From Indolivaga capnocytophagoides DSM 22835 (GTDB lineage: Bacteria; Bacteroidota; Bacteroidia; Bacteroidales; Dysgonomonadaceae), in assembly GCF_000426485.1 (NCBI RefSeq), contig NZ_AUFL01000021.1, positions 1 through 64,000 of the forward strand: 64,000 nt of DNA, in the 5' to 3' direction. The position numbers and the translations under genes were made by a program. The stretch's first letter is position 1; each line of letters opens with the position of its first letter. The notes beneath the pieces are model-generated. The model worked only from the letters and a program-made list of their open reading frames with translations, did no database searches and was not told the origin of the DNA. Of this stretch, positions 9,368 to 18,468 are shown in pieces.

Positions 9368-11353
9368 ATGATATACAGAAAGCTAACCACTCCCGAAATC
9401 GAAAAACTACAAAATCAGGCTTGCACTGCCTGTAATTGGGAAACAGTTTCCGTCCATGAAAATTTCACTCCCGATTATATTCATCAGGTAAATTTTTCGG
9501 GGGATATCCGGATCGGTTACTTCGAATCCGATTTTGTATTCCCTGGAGGAATCAAGAGACATTCGGGTCTAAGAAATGTAAGCTTACACAATTGCTCATT
9601 GGGAAATAATGTACTCATAGAAAATGTACAAAACTATATAGCCAACTACCGTATCGGAGACAATACCATTATACAGAATCTGGAACTAATGTATGTAGAA
9701 GGGAAATCCTCATTCGGTAACGGAGTACAGGCTTCGGTTCTGAATGAAACAGGAGGACGTGAAGTCGGCATCAATGACAAATTGAGTGCTCACTTCGCTT
9801 ATATACAATCATTTTACCGCCATCGTCCAATTCTTGTTCAGAAAATGCAGGAAATCGTACAACGATATACGGATGAAGTAAGTTCTGAAACCGGAACAAT
9901 AGGTAACAATGTAAAGATTGTAAATACAGGTACAATCAAAAATGTTAAAATCGGAGACAATGCCGTTATTGAAGGAGCTCGCATTCTCGAAAACGGCAGT
10001 ATAAACAGCAATGCTTTTGACCCCATACATATTGGATACAATGTGATGGCGAAAGATTTCATTATCTCTTCCGGTTCTCGTGTTGAAGACGGAACTATGC
10101 TAGCCAGATGTTTTATAGGACAATCCTGTGAACTGGGGCATACTTATTCGGCCAGTGACTCGTTATTCTTCAGTAATTGCCAAGGTGAGAACGGCGAAGC
10201 TTGCGCTATATTTGCGGGGCCTTATACGGTCACTCATCACAAATCGACTTTGCTGATTTCAGGAATGTATTCTTTTATGAATGCGGGATCGGGCTCAAAT
10301 CAAAGTAACCACATGTATAAACTGGGTCCTATACACCAAGGAGTAATGGAACGAGGTGGCAAAACCACCAGTGATTCATACATCCTGTGGCCGGCCCGAA
10401 TAGGAGCATTCTCACTGGTAATGGGTCGTCACTACCGTAATTCGGACACATCAAAAATGCCTTTCTCATACCTGATCGAAAGTAATGACGAAACGGTACT
10501 TGTTCCGGGCATTAACCTGAGAAGTGTAGGAACTATACGTGATGCGCAGAAATTTCCCAAAAGAGATAAACGTAAAGATCCCGATAAGCTGGATCATCTT
10601 AACTTTAACCTGCTCAGCCCATATACAGTACAAAAAATGTTTCAAGGAATAGATGTCCTGAAGGGTCTACAGGAAACTTGCGGTGAAAGTTCCGATGCTT
10701 ATACTTACCAAAGCTGCCGTATTAACGGTTCTTCTTTAAAAAGAGGTATTAAGTTTTATAATATTGCCATTACTAAATTTCTGGGGAATTCTATTATCTC
10801 CCGCTTAAAGGACTGCCCATGCCGGAATAATGAAGAAATAAGAGAGGCTCTCAATCCGAAGACGACAGACGGATTATTCCAATGGAGGGATTTGGCCGGA
10901 CTTCTTGCACCAAGTACTAAAATAGATGATCTGATTGATGATATAGAAGCCGGAAAACTGAACACATTGGAAGATGTAAATCAAGTATTTGCAGGTCTGC
11001 ATGCTAACTATTACGAACTGGAATGGACATGGGCATGGGATAAAATACAACAGTATTTTGAACTCAGTCTAGAGACTATTACGGCAAAAGATATCATAGA
11101 GATTGTCGAAAAGTGGAAGGAAGCTGTCGTTTCGCTCGATAATATGATATACGACGACGCGAGAAAAGAATTCTCTTTACCGACACGTATCAGCTTCGGA
11201 TTGGACGGAAACAAAAGAGACCAGAAAATCGATTTCGAACGTGTACGTGGTGTATTCGAGAAGAATGCTTTTGTAGAAGCTGTACTCGAACACATTAAAG
11301 TAAAAACCCAATTAGGAAACGATACAATCGAAAGGTTAAAACAAGCTATATAG
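9368..11353 (+). CDS. DUF4954-family protein with left-handed beta-helix
   Basis: A 661-residue protein matching DUF4954, a Bacteroidota family. From about residue 60 to 340 it contains imperfect hexapeptide repeats with IGxN, IGDN and ISSGS elements, typical of left-handed beta-helices as in acyl- and nucleotidyltransferase-linked proteins. Arg/His-rich turns such as GRHYRNSD follow. The C-terminal 250 residues are mostly helical. The hexapeptide fold suggests sugar-nucleotide or acyltransfer-related chemistry, but no catalytic role is established. Stands alone between divergent DUF2851 and yecH. Confidence 0.8.
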   Translation: MIYRKLTTPEIEKLQNQACTACNWETVSVHENFTPDYIHQVNFSGDIRIGYFESDFVFPGGIKRHSGLRNVSLHNCSLGNNVLIENVQNYIANYRIGDNTIIQNLELMYVEGKSSFGNGVQASVLNETGGREVGINDKLSAHFAYIQSFYRHRPILVQKMQEIVQRYTDEVSSETGTIGNNVKIVNTGTIKNVKIGDNAVIEGARILENGSINSNAFDPIHIGYNVMAKDFIISSGSRVEDGTMLARCFIGQSCELGHTYSASDSLFFSNCQGENGEACAIFAGPYTVTHHKSTLLISGMYSFMNAGSGSNQSNHMYKLGPIHQGVMERGGKTTSDSYILWPARIGAFSLVMGRHYRNSDTSKMPFSYLIESNDETVLVPGINLRSVGTIRDAQKFPKRDKRKDPDKLDHLNFNLLSPYTVQKMFQGIDVLKGLQETCGESSDAYTYQSCRINGSSLKRGIKFYNIAITKFLGNSIISRLKDCPCRNNEEIREALNPKTTDGLFQWRDLAGLLAPSTKIDDLIDDIEAGKLNTLEDVNQVFAGLHANYYELEWTWAWDKIQQYFELSLETITAKDIIEIVEKWKEAVVSLDNMIYDDARKEFSLPTRISFGLDGNKRDQKIDFERVRGVFEKNAFVEAVLEHIKVKTQLGNDTIERLKQAI

Positions 11354-11408
11354 GTCTATTTTTTGCTCTATTGTATCATATGTTACAGTTATTAACCATC
11401 AAATGATA

Positions 11409-11416
11409 TATTTTTG
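11409..11416 (+). promoter_or_regulatory. Predicted -7 box of the YecH-like gene
   Basis: TATTTTTG matches TAnnTTTG 29 bases before the ATG at 11446. The -33 element is not clear. Confidence 0.4.
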
Positions 11417-11445
11417 TTTCATAAATTGATAAAAACTATAAGGTT

Positions 11446-11682
11446 ATGGAACAATTACATGCTCACGAAGTTTTACATATGATGGAAGGCAATAGCTATA
11501 ACGAAGAATCATTAGCCCAAGCCATCAAAGACCGTTTCGGTGAAGATCAGCGTTTTTATGCTTGTTCTGCGGAAGATATGGATATACCTATGTTAATCGA
11601 GTTCCTGAAAATGAAAGGAAAATTTATGCCGTCTCAGGAAGATGGTTTTACCGTAGATATCAGTAAAGTTTGTAATCATTAA
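11446..11682 (+). CDS. YecH-family (DUF2492) small metal-binding protein
   Basis: A 78-residue soluble protein. The N-terminal HAHEVLHMM, the central YACSAEDMD and the terminal CNH are the histidine/cysteine pattern of the YecH/DUF2492 family, which is presumed to bind a metal ion. Physiological role unknown. A -7 box lies 29 bases upstream. The TAA stop is part of a copy of the dispersed repeat (TTAAGGTCT), and a strong bidirectional terminator follows about 90 bases downstream. Confidence 0.8.
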   Translation: MEQLHAHEVLHMMEGNSYNEESLAQAIKDRFGEDQRFYACSAEDMDIPMLIEFLKMKGKFMPSQEDGFTVDISKVCNH

Positions 11683-11739
11683 GGTCTCAGACCTATTTAT
11701 TACTTTAGTAGGTAAAACAACCAAAGACTGTTATAAACC
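11679..11739 (+). repeat. Dispersed ~62-bp repeat, long copy after the YecH-like gene
   Basis: Begins with a perfect head TTAAGGTCTCAGACCTATTT and continues with an ACTTT..GTA..ACAAC..GTTAT tail alignable to the copy at 18341-18402. The gene's TAA (11680-11682) is formed by the first bases of the repeat. Confidence 0.75.
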
Positions 11740-11773
11740 AAAAGTAAATAATTAAATACTTTTAGTCACTTAA

Positions 11774-11816
11774 AAAGAAACGGAAGCTATAAAAGATATA
11801 GTTTCCGTTTCTTTTT
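11774..11816. terminator. Bidirectional intrinsic terminator between the YecH-like gene and metG
   Basis: A stem of about 16 bp, with AAAGAAACGGAA pairing with TTTCCGTTTCTTT, is flanked by A-runs on one side and T-runs on the other. It can serve both converging genes. Confidence 0.8.
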
Positions 11817-11836
11817 ATATCGGTAATTGGTTTTTA

Positions 11837-13876
11837 TCAGCCCACTTTACTTCCGGGTGTTATTAATGCCGATGGCTGTATCAATGATAAGCTTCCGTCT
11901 GCATTTTCGGCAGATAAAAGCATACCGCATGATTCTATTCCTCTTAATTTACGAGGTTCGAGATTTGCGATGAAACATACCTGACGTCCAACCAATTCTT
12001 CCGGTTTATACCATTGAGCAATACCCGAAATAATGGTACGCTTAGAAATACCATCATCAATAAGGAATTGCAATAACTTATCGGCTTTAGGCACTTTTAT
12101 GCACTCCAATATCGTTCCGACACGAATATCTATTTTTTCGAATTCAGGGAACTGTATAGACGGTTTAATCGGAGCGGCTTTGTATTCCGAAGCCTCATTG
12201 GCTTTTTTCGTATCAAGTAATTTTTGCACTTGTTTCTCGATGGTTTCATCTTCGATTTTGGCAAACAACAGATCCGCCTGATTCAATTGATGCCCAACCG
12301 AAAGTATATCTACCTGTCCTAACTGAGTCCATGCTAAATCTGTTACATTCAGCATCTGTTTTAGTTTTGCAGTACTGAACGGAAGGAACGGCTCAAAAGC
12401 AATCGCCAGATTAGCAGCTATCTGCAACGAGATATTCAAAATAGTCTCGGTACGTGGCATATCTGTTTTGGCTGTTTTCCAAGGTTCTGTATCTGCAAGA
12501 TACTTGTTTCCGATACGAGCCAGATTCATCGCCTCTTTCAGAGCATCACGGAAACGGTATGTATCAAGGTATTTTTCAACTTCACCTTTTACATCTTTAA
12601 ATTCTGCCAGAGTATCTCTATCATAATCTGTCAATTCGTGGCAAGCAGGAACTTTTCCATCGAAATATTTATGAGTAAGCACCATCGCCCTGTTAACGAA
12701 GTTGCCAAAGATGGCAACCAATTCGTTGTTGTTTCGAGCCTGAAAGTCTTTCCATGTAAAGTCGTTGTCTTTTGTTTCGGGAGCATTGGCTGTCAGCACA
12801 TAGCGTAAGACATCCTGTTGTCCGGGAAAATCTTCTAGATATTCGTGTAACCATACCGCCCAATTACGGGAAGTAGAAATTTTATCTCCTTCGAGATTCA
12901 GGAATTCATTTGCAGGAACATTTTCGGGCAGAATATAGGATCCTTCGGCCTTCAGCATGGCAGGAAATACAATACAGTGGAATACAATATTATCTTTTCC
13001 GATAAAATGAAGGAGTTTTGTATCCTCATGCTTCCACCATTTCTCCCAACTATCGGGTAACAACTCTTTTGTATTGGAGATGTAACCGATAGGTGCGTCA
13101 AACCAAACATAAAGAACCTTACCTTCGGCTCCCGGCAGCGGTATTGGCACACCCCAATCGAGGTCACGGCTTACAGCACGGGGCTGCAACCCCATATCCA
13201 ACCACGATTTGCATTGACCATACACGTTGGTTTTCCACTCTTTATGGTCTTCCAATATCCATTGCCTCAACCAGCTTTCGTGCTTATCAAGAGGTAAATA
13301 CCAGTGTTTAGTTTCTCTCATCACCGGAGTTTTACCTGATATCGTTGATCTTGGATTTTTCAAATCGGTAGGGCTTAGTGATGTTCCGCACGATTCGCAC
13401 TGGTCTCCATAAGCATTTGGATTACCACAGTGGGGACATTCTCCCATAATATAGCGGTCGGCGAGGAACATTTTAGCTTCCTCATCGTAATACTGCTCGC
13501 TTGTTTTTTCTTCGAACTCTCCCTTATTATATAATTCGAGAAAGAAATCCGATGCTGTCTTTTTATGTATTTCAGAACTGGTACGTGAATATATATCGAA
13601 CGTGATACCAAATTCTTCAAATGATTTCTTGATTATGCCATGGTATTTATCCACAATATCCTGAGGTGTAACACCTTCTTTTTTTGCCCTGATAGTTATG
13701 GGCACACCATGTTCGTCGGAACCTCCGATAAATAATACTTCTTCGCCCTTAAGACGTAAATATCTGACATAAATATCTGCAGGAATATATACTCCTGCCA
13801 AGTGACCTATATGCACAGGTCCATTAGCATAAGGAAGTGCAGATGTGACCAGCGTTCTGTTAAATTTCTTACTCAT
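11837..13876 (-). CDS. metG: Methionyl-tRNA synthetase
   Basis: Class I aminoacyl-tRNA synthetase charging tRNA-Met. With the ATG at 13876 the protein has 679 residues; the frame extends only two codons further to a TTG, so I prefer the ATG. The HIGH motif is at about residues 22-25 (VHIGHLAG). A zinc knuckle CPHCGN..CESCG follows near 145-165, and the KMSKS loop appears as KISTS. The C-terminal 110 residues are a tRNA-binding OB domain ([12 protein letters not shown]), as in dimeric E. coli-type enzymes. A strong shared terminator lies downstream. Confidence 0.96.
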   Translation of the reverse strand: MSKKFNRTLVTSALPYANGPVHIGHLAGVYIPADIYVRYLRLKGEEVLFIGGSDEHGVPITIRAKKEGVTPQDIVDKYHGIIKKSFEEFGITFDIYSRTSSEIHKKTASDFFLELYNKGEFEEKTSEQYYDEEAKMFLADRYIMGECPHCGNPNAYGDQCESCGTSLSPTDLKNPRSTISGKTPVMRETKHWYLPLDKHESWLRQWILEDHKEWKTNVYGQCKSWLDMGLQPRAVSRDLDWGVPIPLPGAEGKVLYVWFDAPIGYISNTKELLPDSWEKWWKHEDTKLLHFIGKDNIVFHCIVFPAMLKAEGSYILPENVPANEFLNLEGDKISTSRNWAVWLHEYLEDFPGQQDVLRYVLTANAPETKDNDFTWKDFQARNNNELVAIFGNFVNRAMVLTHKYFDGKVPACHELTDYDRDTLAEFKDVKGEVEKYLDTYRFRDALKEAMNLARIGNKYLADTEPWKTAKTDMPRTETILNISLQIAANLAIAFEPFLPFSTAKLKQMLNVTDLAWTQLGQVDILSVGHQLNQADLLFAKIEDETIEKQVQKLLDTKKANEASEYKAAPIKPSIQFPEFEKIDIRVGTILECIKVPKADKLLQFLIDDGISKRTIISGIAQWYKPEELVGRQVCFIANLEPRKLRGIESCGMLLSAENADGSLSLIQPSALITPGSKVG

Positions 13877-14219
13877 AATCAAGATCGTATAGAGGAAGGC
13901 AGTTACTTAACCGCCTTTACTTTTTTCAAAAGAGGTACAAATATACTAAGTTATAAGAAATAATAATGAATAATAAGTATTTAATGACTCTGTTTAGCAA
14001 CCCAACAGCGATACTTATATTATTTTTATCTATAAAGTGAGTTCTTTGAATAGCCGGGATTTAATGAGAAAATTTGAAAATGTGCCAGTAAGGAGACAAT
14101 AGAAAGTGTGCATTTTTGTTGTAACCTTCGTAACCTTTTAGTCCTTAACCTTTTTAAGTCAACCATTTTAGGATATAAACAAAGGAGATTCAACATGATG
14201 TTTTCGTGCAACTTTTGTT

Positions 14220-14227
14220 TACTTTTG
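14220..14227 (+). promoter_or_regulatory. Predicted -7 box of pepD
   Basis: TACTTTTG matches TAnnTTTG, 52 bases before the pepD ATG, so the repeat head at 14245 would fall in the 5' untranslated region. Confidence 0.4.
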
Positions 14228-14244
14228 TAGTAATAAAAAACCAA

Positions 14245-14261
14245 TTAAGGTCTCGGACCTA
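14245..14261 (+). repeat. Palindromic repeat head before pepD
   Basis: TTAAGGTCTCGGACCTA has arms AGGTC/GACCT around TCG, ending 18 bases before the ATG. The long tail is not conserved here. Confidence 0.65.
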
Positions 14262-14279
14262 CTAACGTAATATTATATT

Positions 14280-15734
14280 ATGTCAAAAGAAATTTTAAAA
14301 CTGAAACCCGAAAATGTTTGGAAACATTTTTATGAGTTAACACAAATACCTCGTCCCACAGGACATACAAAGGCTGTTGAAAAATATGTTGTAGACTTTG
14401 CAAAAGGATTAAATCTGGATGTAAAGCAAGATAAAGTCGGCAACGTTTTAATTACCAAACCGGCTTCGAAAGGAATGGAGAATGCTCCGACTGTGATTCT
14501 TCAATCACATTTGGATATGGTTCCGCAAAAAAACTCGGATGTTCAACATGACTTTTTGAAAGACCCGATCGAAACCGTAATCGACGGAAACATCGTAAAA
14601 GCCAAGTCAACCACTCTAGGAGCAGATAACGGTATCGGAGCTGCTGCGATATTAGCGGTGATGGAAGACGACAGCCTTGTTCACGGCAAAATAGAAGGTC
14701 TTTTCACCATAGACGAAGAAGAAGGCATGGTAGGAGCATTCGGGCTCGAGCCGGGATTCCTTACCGGAAGCATTCTCCTCAATCTGGATACAGAAGAAGA
14801 AGGTGAATTATGTATCGGCTGCGCAGGCGGTATAGACGAAAATGTATCGTGGCAGTATAAAGACGTAGAAGCTCCGGCTGGTGATGTTGCCGTAAAAGTA
14901 AGCCTGAAAGGATTGAAAGGCGGTCACTCCGGTGGTGAAATACATTTAGGCAGAGCTAATGCCAATAAGTTGATGTTCCGTTTTCTGAAAGAAGCTGTAC
15001 GCTCATTGGATGCCCGTTTGGCATCGGTAGAGGGAGGTTCGCTGCGTAATGCCATTCCTCGTGAAGCATTTGCAGTATTAACCGTCCTTCCAGAAAACGC
15101 AGATGCTTTGATGGATTTAGTTGATGACTACAACGACTTATACTGCGAAGAGTTTGCAGAGATAGAAACAAACCTGACACTGAAAGCAGAAAAAGTAGAT
15201 TTACCTAAAACTGTACTTCCTGAAGAAATACAGGACGATGTAATCAATGCAGTTGTCGCTTGCCCTAACGGGGTTATCAGTATGCTCCAATCATTTCCCG
15301 GTATAGTGGAATCTTCGACCAACATTGCATCCGTAAAATCGGGAGAAGGCAAAGTCGAAATCAAATTCCTGACACGCAGTTCGTCGGAATCTAAAAAAGA
15401 GGCTTTAGATTCTATGATCGAAAGTGTATTCTCTTTGGCAGATGCTAAAGTGGAAGCCGTAAACGGATATCCGGGATGGCAGCCGAATGCACATTCGAAA
15501 GTATTGGAAGTAATGAAATCGCTATTCGTTTCTCAATTCGGAAGAGAACCTCAGGTACAGGTTGTACATGCCGGTCTCGAATGCGGTATCATATTAGGCA
15601 GTACTCCGGGCTTAGACATTGTTTCGTTCGGTCCTACTATTATGAATCCTCACTCTCCGGATGAATTTGTAGAAATCGATACAGTTGAACGTTTCTATCA
15701 TTATCTGACAGCTATCTTGTCGGAATTGAAATAA
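14280..15734 (+). CDS. pepD: Aminoacyl-histidine dipeptidase (PepD, M20C)
   Basis: A 484-residue cytosolic dipeptidase with two zinc ions, cleaving Xaa-His and other dipeptides. Metal and catalytic residues are visible as H77 and D79 (QSHLDMV), D116 (LGADNGIG), the acidic cluster 146-148 (DEEEGM), and HAGLECG near 437-443. FGPTIMNPHSPDE carries the last metal-binding His. Length is normal for PepD. A 61-residue membrane protein gene follows after ten bases and probably shares the transcript. A palindromic repeat sits in the leader. Confidence 0.93.
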   Translation: MSKEILKLKPENVWKHFYELTQIPRPTGHTKAVEKYVVDFAKGLNLDVKQDKVGNVLITKPASKGMENAPTVILQSHLDMVPQKNSDVQHDFLKDPIETVIDGNIVKAKSTTLGADNGIGAAAILAVMEDDSLVHGKIEGLFTIDEEEGMVGAFGLEPGFLTGSILLNLDTEEEGELCIGCAGGIDENVSWQYKDVEAPAGDVAVKVSLKGLKGGHSGGEIHLGRANANKLMFRFLKEAVRSLDARLASVEGGSLRNAIPREAFAVLTVLPENADALMDLVDDYNDLYCEEFAEIETNLTLKAEKVDLPKTVLPEEIQDDVINAVVACPNGVISMLQSFPGIVESSTNIASVKSGEGKVEIKFLTRSSSESKKEALDSMIESVFSLADAKVEAVNGYPGWQPNAHSKVLEVMKSLFVSQFGREPQVQVVHAGLECGIILGSTPGLDIVSFGPTIMNPHSPDEFVEIDTVERFYHYLTAILSELK

Positions 15735-15744
15735 GAGATTATAT

Positions 15745-15930
15745 ATGCCAAAGACAGCTTTATTTCTGGCAATATCAATTATCTACCTGATCATTATATC
15801 AGCGGCTATCTTTCCTTATTACAACAGTAAAGGGGATATGGGTAGCTTTCTGCTGATTATCGCAGGTAATGTGATAGCCATAGTTGCCTTGGCATATATT
15901 TTCAGAAAACAACAAAGCGGGAAGAAATAA
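15745..15930 (+). CDS. Small two-helix membrane protein
   Basis: A 61-residue hypothetical protein with two strong hydrophobic segments (about residues 4-25 and 33-52) separated by a short polar loop, ending in a basic tail KKQQSGKK-like. It begins ten bases after pepD and its stop lies inside the shared terminator, which fits a real terminal gene of that operon. I do not recognise a family. Function unknown. Confidence 0.65.
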   Translation: MPKTALFLAISIIYLIIISAAIFPYYNSKGDMGSFLLIIAGNVIAIVALAYIFRKQQSGKK

Positions 15931-15947
15931 AACTTCTTCCCGCTTTT
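15914..15947. terminator. Bidirectional intrinsic terminator
   Basis: GCGGGAAGAA (15917-15926) pairs perfectly with TTCTTCCCGC (15934-15943). It is bordered by AAA and TTTT, serving the pepD operon and the converging DPP gene. Confidence 0.88.
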
Positions 15948-15970
15948 GTATTGTATAAGATTACTCAAGC

Positions 15971-18136
15971 TTACTTTAAGAAATCGTCAAAGTAACGAGT
16001 GATATGTTCATGTAAGTGAACACGGTCTTTACCTATCATATTATGCCCATGTCCGGGGTATACGAAAAAGTCGGGATGAGTTCCGCTCTTAATTGCCGAT
16101 TTAAGGAATTGCAAGCTGTGCTGCATAACTACCGTCGGATCTTCATCGCCATGTATAATCATCAGACGGCCTTTAAGATCTCCCGCCCTATCGACCATGC
16201 TTGAACCGGCATAACCTTCGGGATTTTCTTTAGGTGAGTCCATATAACGTTCGCCATACATTATTTCATAGTATTTCCAGTCTGTTACAGGACCTCCGGC
16301 AACACCCACTTTGAATGTCTCAGGATGGCGGAGCATCAGATTCAATGTCATAAACCCGCCGAAGCTCCAGCCATGCACACCAATACGGTCAGCGTCTACA
16401 TAAGGCAATGATTTGAGATAATCTACACCGGTCATTTGATCTTCGGTCTCCACCACACCCAGATGACGGTGAGTAATATTCTCGAAGTCTATTCCCCTGT
16501 TAGAAGTACCTCTGTTATCCAACGTAAAGACAACATAACCTTTTTCAGCCATGTATATATCCCACCCTCTGGCTTGTGCCATCCATGAGTTGTCTACCAG
16601 CTGAGAATGAGGTCCTCCATACACATAGATGATGGTTGGGTATTTCTTATCAGGATCGAAGTTCAACGGTTTTATAAGCCTGTAATATAAGCTTGTTTTT
16701 CCATCGTTTGCTTTTAACTCTCCCAGTGAGATTTCGGGTAAGGTTATACCTTTATAAGGGTCTTTAGCCGAGAATATGTTATAAGTCTTAGCAGTTTTTG
16801 TATCTGTAATATCAGCTTTGCCTGCATTATATTGAGAAGTATAACGGTCGATAATGTATTTGCCCGATTCACTCAATAAACCTGAATGCACACCTTCTTC
16901 TTTTGACAGACGAACTTTCTTGCCGTTTTTTAGATTCAACTGATAGATATGACGTTCGAGCGGAGTCGCTTCGGTAGATACATAATAAAGATTTGCACCA
17001 GCTGCATCAAAGCCTAAAACTTCGGTAACATCCCAAGTCCCGGTGGTTAACTGCTTTTTCACCTTGCCGTTTATATCATACAGATATAGGTGATTGTATC
17101 CATCTCGTTTGCTCTGCCAGATAAAACTGTTCGGATCATTCTTCAAGAACAAAACAGGATGCTCCGGTTCTACATACTTCGGGTGAGTTTCTACGAACAG
17201 AGTAGCATCAAGTTTTCCCGAATTAGCATCATATCTGGCAACTTTACAAGTATCTTGCCCCCTGTTTAGTTCAGCAAGGTAGATGTACTTATCATCGGGA
17301 CTCCATGCAATATTTGTCAGGTATTTTTCTTTAGGAGTACCTGTTTTCAGGAAAACAGTCTGTTGTGTCGAACGGTTAAATATACCGATAGTCACTTGAT
17401 GACTTTTCATCCCTGCCATCGGGTATTTTATGTCTTTCAATTCGGCAACCCGTGCAGATATATCGACTAGAGGATAATCGGTTACCATAGTTTCGTCCAT
17501 TCTGTAAAAAGCAAGCAGATTTCCCGATGGAGACCAGAATGTGCCTTTTGTTATCCCGAATTCGTTCCGGTGAACCGATTGCCCATTTACAATGCCTTTA
17601 TCCGAGTCGGATGTTATAGCTGTTTCTTTCGAGTCGGAATCTAAGATGTAAAGATTATTGTCTTTGGTATAAGCAAAAGCCCTACCCTCTTTAGTGAAAT
17701 CGAAATTCGAGGTTTCTTTCGGAAAAGTATAAGTGACTTCAACCTTATTTTCTTTGAAATTATACAAATAAGTATCACTGCCATTGGTAAGCATTACGAC
17801 AGATTGATCTGCATAAGGAAAACCGACAAAACGGAACGACTTCAACTTTTCTTTTCCCTCTGCCGTAAGGCTTTGGTTGATCAGCTCTTTTGTGGTGATT
17901 ACCTGAACAGCTTTTTTATCTATAACAGGAATAGAAACAATAGAATCGCCTTTTACCTGAACCGGCGAGTCATTCCACCACTGCAGTTGAGAAGGAAATT
18001 GCACTCTGTACTTTGAAAACGTACTTCCTCCGGGAATAAGATCTTCGAGAGAAAGCGGAACCAGACTATTTTGTGCCATTGCTGAAAATGAAGATGATAA
18101 AATGACAGTAAAAAGAAAACTTTTAAACAATCTCAT
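15971..18136 (-). CDS. S9-family prolyl dipeptidyl peptidase (DPP-IV-like), exported
   Basis: A 721-residue serine peptidase. A Sec signal peptide ends near AMA-QN (residue 22). A beta-propeller domain spans about 60-480, followed by an alpha/beta hydrolase domain. The catalytic triad is visible as Ser591 in GWSFGG, Asp666 in GDEDPTV and His698 in GHGHNM. It is expected to release Xaa-Pro dipeptides from peptides in the periplasm. A well-formed promoter (TTG-18-TATCTTTG) lies just upstream, and a bidirectional terminator downstream. Confidence 0.9.
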   Translation of the reverse strand: MRLFKSFLFTVILSSSFSAMAQNSLVPLSLEDLIPGGSTFSKYRVQFPSQLQWWNDSPVQVKGDSIVSIPVIDKKAVQVITTKELINQSLTAEGKEKLKSFRFVGFPYADQSVVMLTNGSDTYLYNFKENKVEVTYTFPKETSNFDFTKEGRAFAYTKDNNLYILDSDSKETAITSDSDKGIVNGQSVHRNEFGITKGTFWSPSGNLLAFYRMDETMVTDYPLVDISARVAELKDIKYPMAGMKSHQVTIGIFNRSTQQTVFLKTGTPKEKYLTNIAWSPDDKYIYLAELNRGQDTCKVARYDANSGKLDATLFVETHPKYVEPEHPVLFLKNDPNSFIWQSKRDGYNHLYLYDINGKVKKQLTTGTWDVTEVLGFDAAGANLYYVSTEATPLERHIYQLNLKNGKKVRLSKEEGVHSGLLSESGKYIIDRYTSQYNAGKADITDTKTAKTYNIFSAKDPYKGITLPEISLGELKANDGKTSLYYRLIKPLNFDPDKKYPTIIYVYGGPHSQLVDNSWMAQARGWDIYMAEKGYVVFTLDNRGTSNRGIDFENITHRHLGVVETEDQMTGVDYLKSLPYVDADRIGVHGWSFGGFMTLNLMLRHPETFKVGVAGGPVTDWKYYEIMYGERYMDSPKENPEGYAGSSMVDRAGDLKGRLMIIHGDEDPTVVMQHSLQFLKSAIKSGTHPDFFVYPGHGHNMIGKDRVHLHEHITRYFDDFLK

Positions 18137-18159
18137 ATAATTACACGTTTTTTTATAAA

Positions 18160-18188
18160 CAAAGATACACTTTATAGCTCACAGCCAA
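18160..18188 (-). promoter_or_regulatory. Predicted promoter of the DPP gene
   Basis: On the minus strand TTG (18188-18186) and TATCTTTG (18167-18160) are separated by 18 bases, close to the Bacteroidota consensus, 24 bases before the ATG. Confidence 0.6.
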
Positions 18189-18275
18189 TGTTTATTCGTC
18201 ATATTTAAACGACATTAGCTTAAGACGATTGTTAAAAAGATGAAAAATATGCAATAATTAATTAAGATAAATTCC

Positions 18276-18283
18276 TATCTTTG
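18276..18283 (+). promoter_or_regulatory. Predicted -7 box of the lipoprotein gene
   Basis: TATCTTTG matches the -7 consensus. Transcription from here would place the long repeat copy in a leader of about 180 bases. Confidence 0.4.
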
Positions 18284-18340
18284 TAGATTGAAAATAATAA
18301 AACAAGTATTATCCGCCTTTTAGGCATAATATTTGTACTT

Positions 18341-18402
18341 TTAAGGTCTCAGACCTATTTGTTGACTTTGCAAGTATGACAACAAGAGCAGGTTATTGCT
18401 TT
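18341..18402 (+). repeat. Dispersed 62-bp repeat, reference copy
   Basis: Begins with the head TTAAGGTCTCAGACCTATTT and ends with GTTATTGCTTT. Related units of 61-62 bases occur at 44425-44486 (minus), 59609-59670 and 60560-60620. It lies 67 bases before the ATG of the downstream gene, in the sense orientation. Confidence 0.85.
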
Positions 18403-18468
18403 AGAATATGTCATTAAATACTTTATGTTGCTTACTAGTCTCTGTAATAATATTAATATAGAAAGGTT

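Larger units (their letters stand above)
13877..14279. other. Divergent intergenic region metG / pepD
   Basis: About 400 bases with no credible gene. It holds a minus-strand -7 box TATATTTG (plus 13938-13945) suited to metG, a plus-strand -7 box at 14220-14227 for pepD, and a repeat head at 14245-14261. The rest is AT-rich and unremarkable. Confidence 0.5.
18137..18468. other. Divergent intergenic region DPP / thioredoxin-fold lipoprotein
   Basis: No gene visible. It contains the DPP promoter (18160-18188), a plus-strand -7 box (18276-18283) and a full-length copy of the dispersed repeat (18341-18402). Confidence 0.55.
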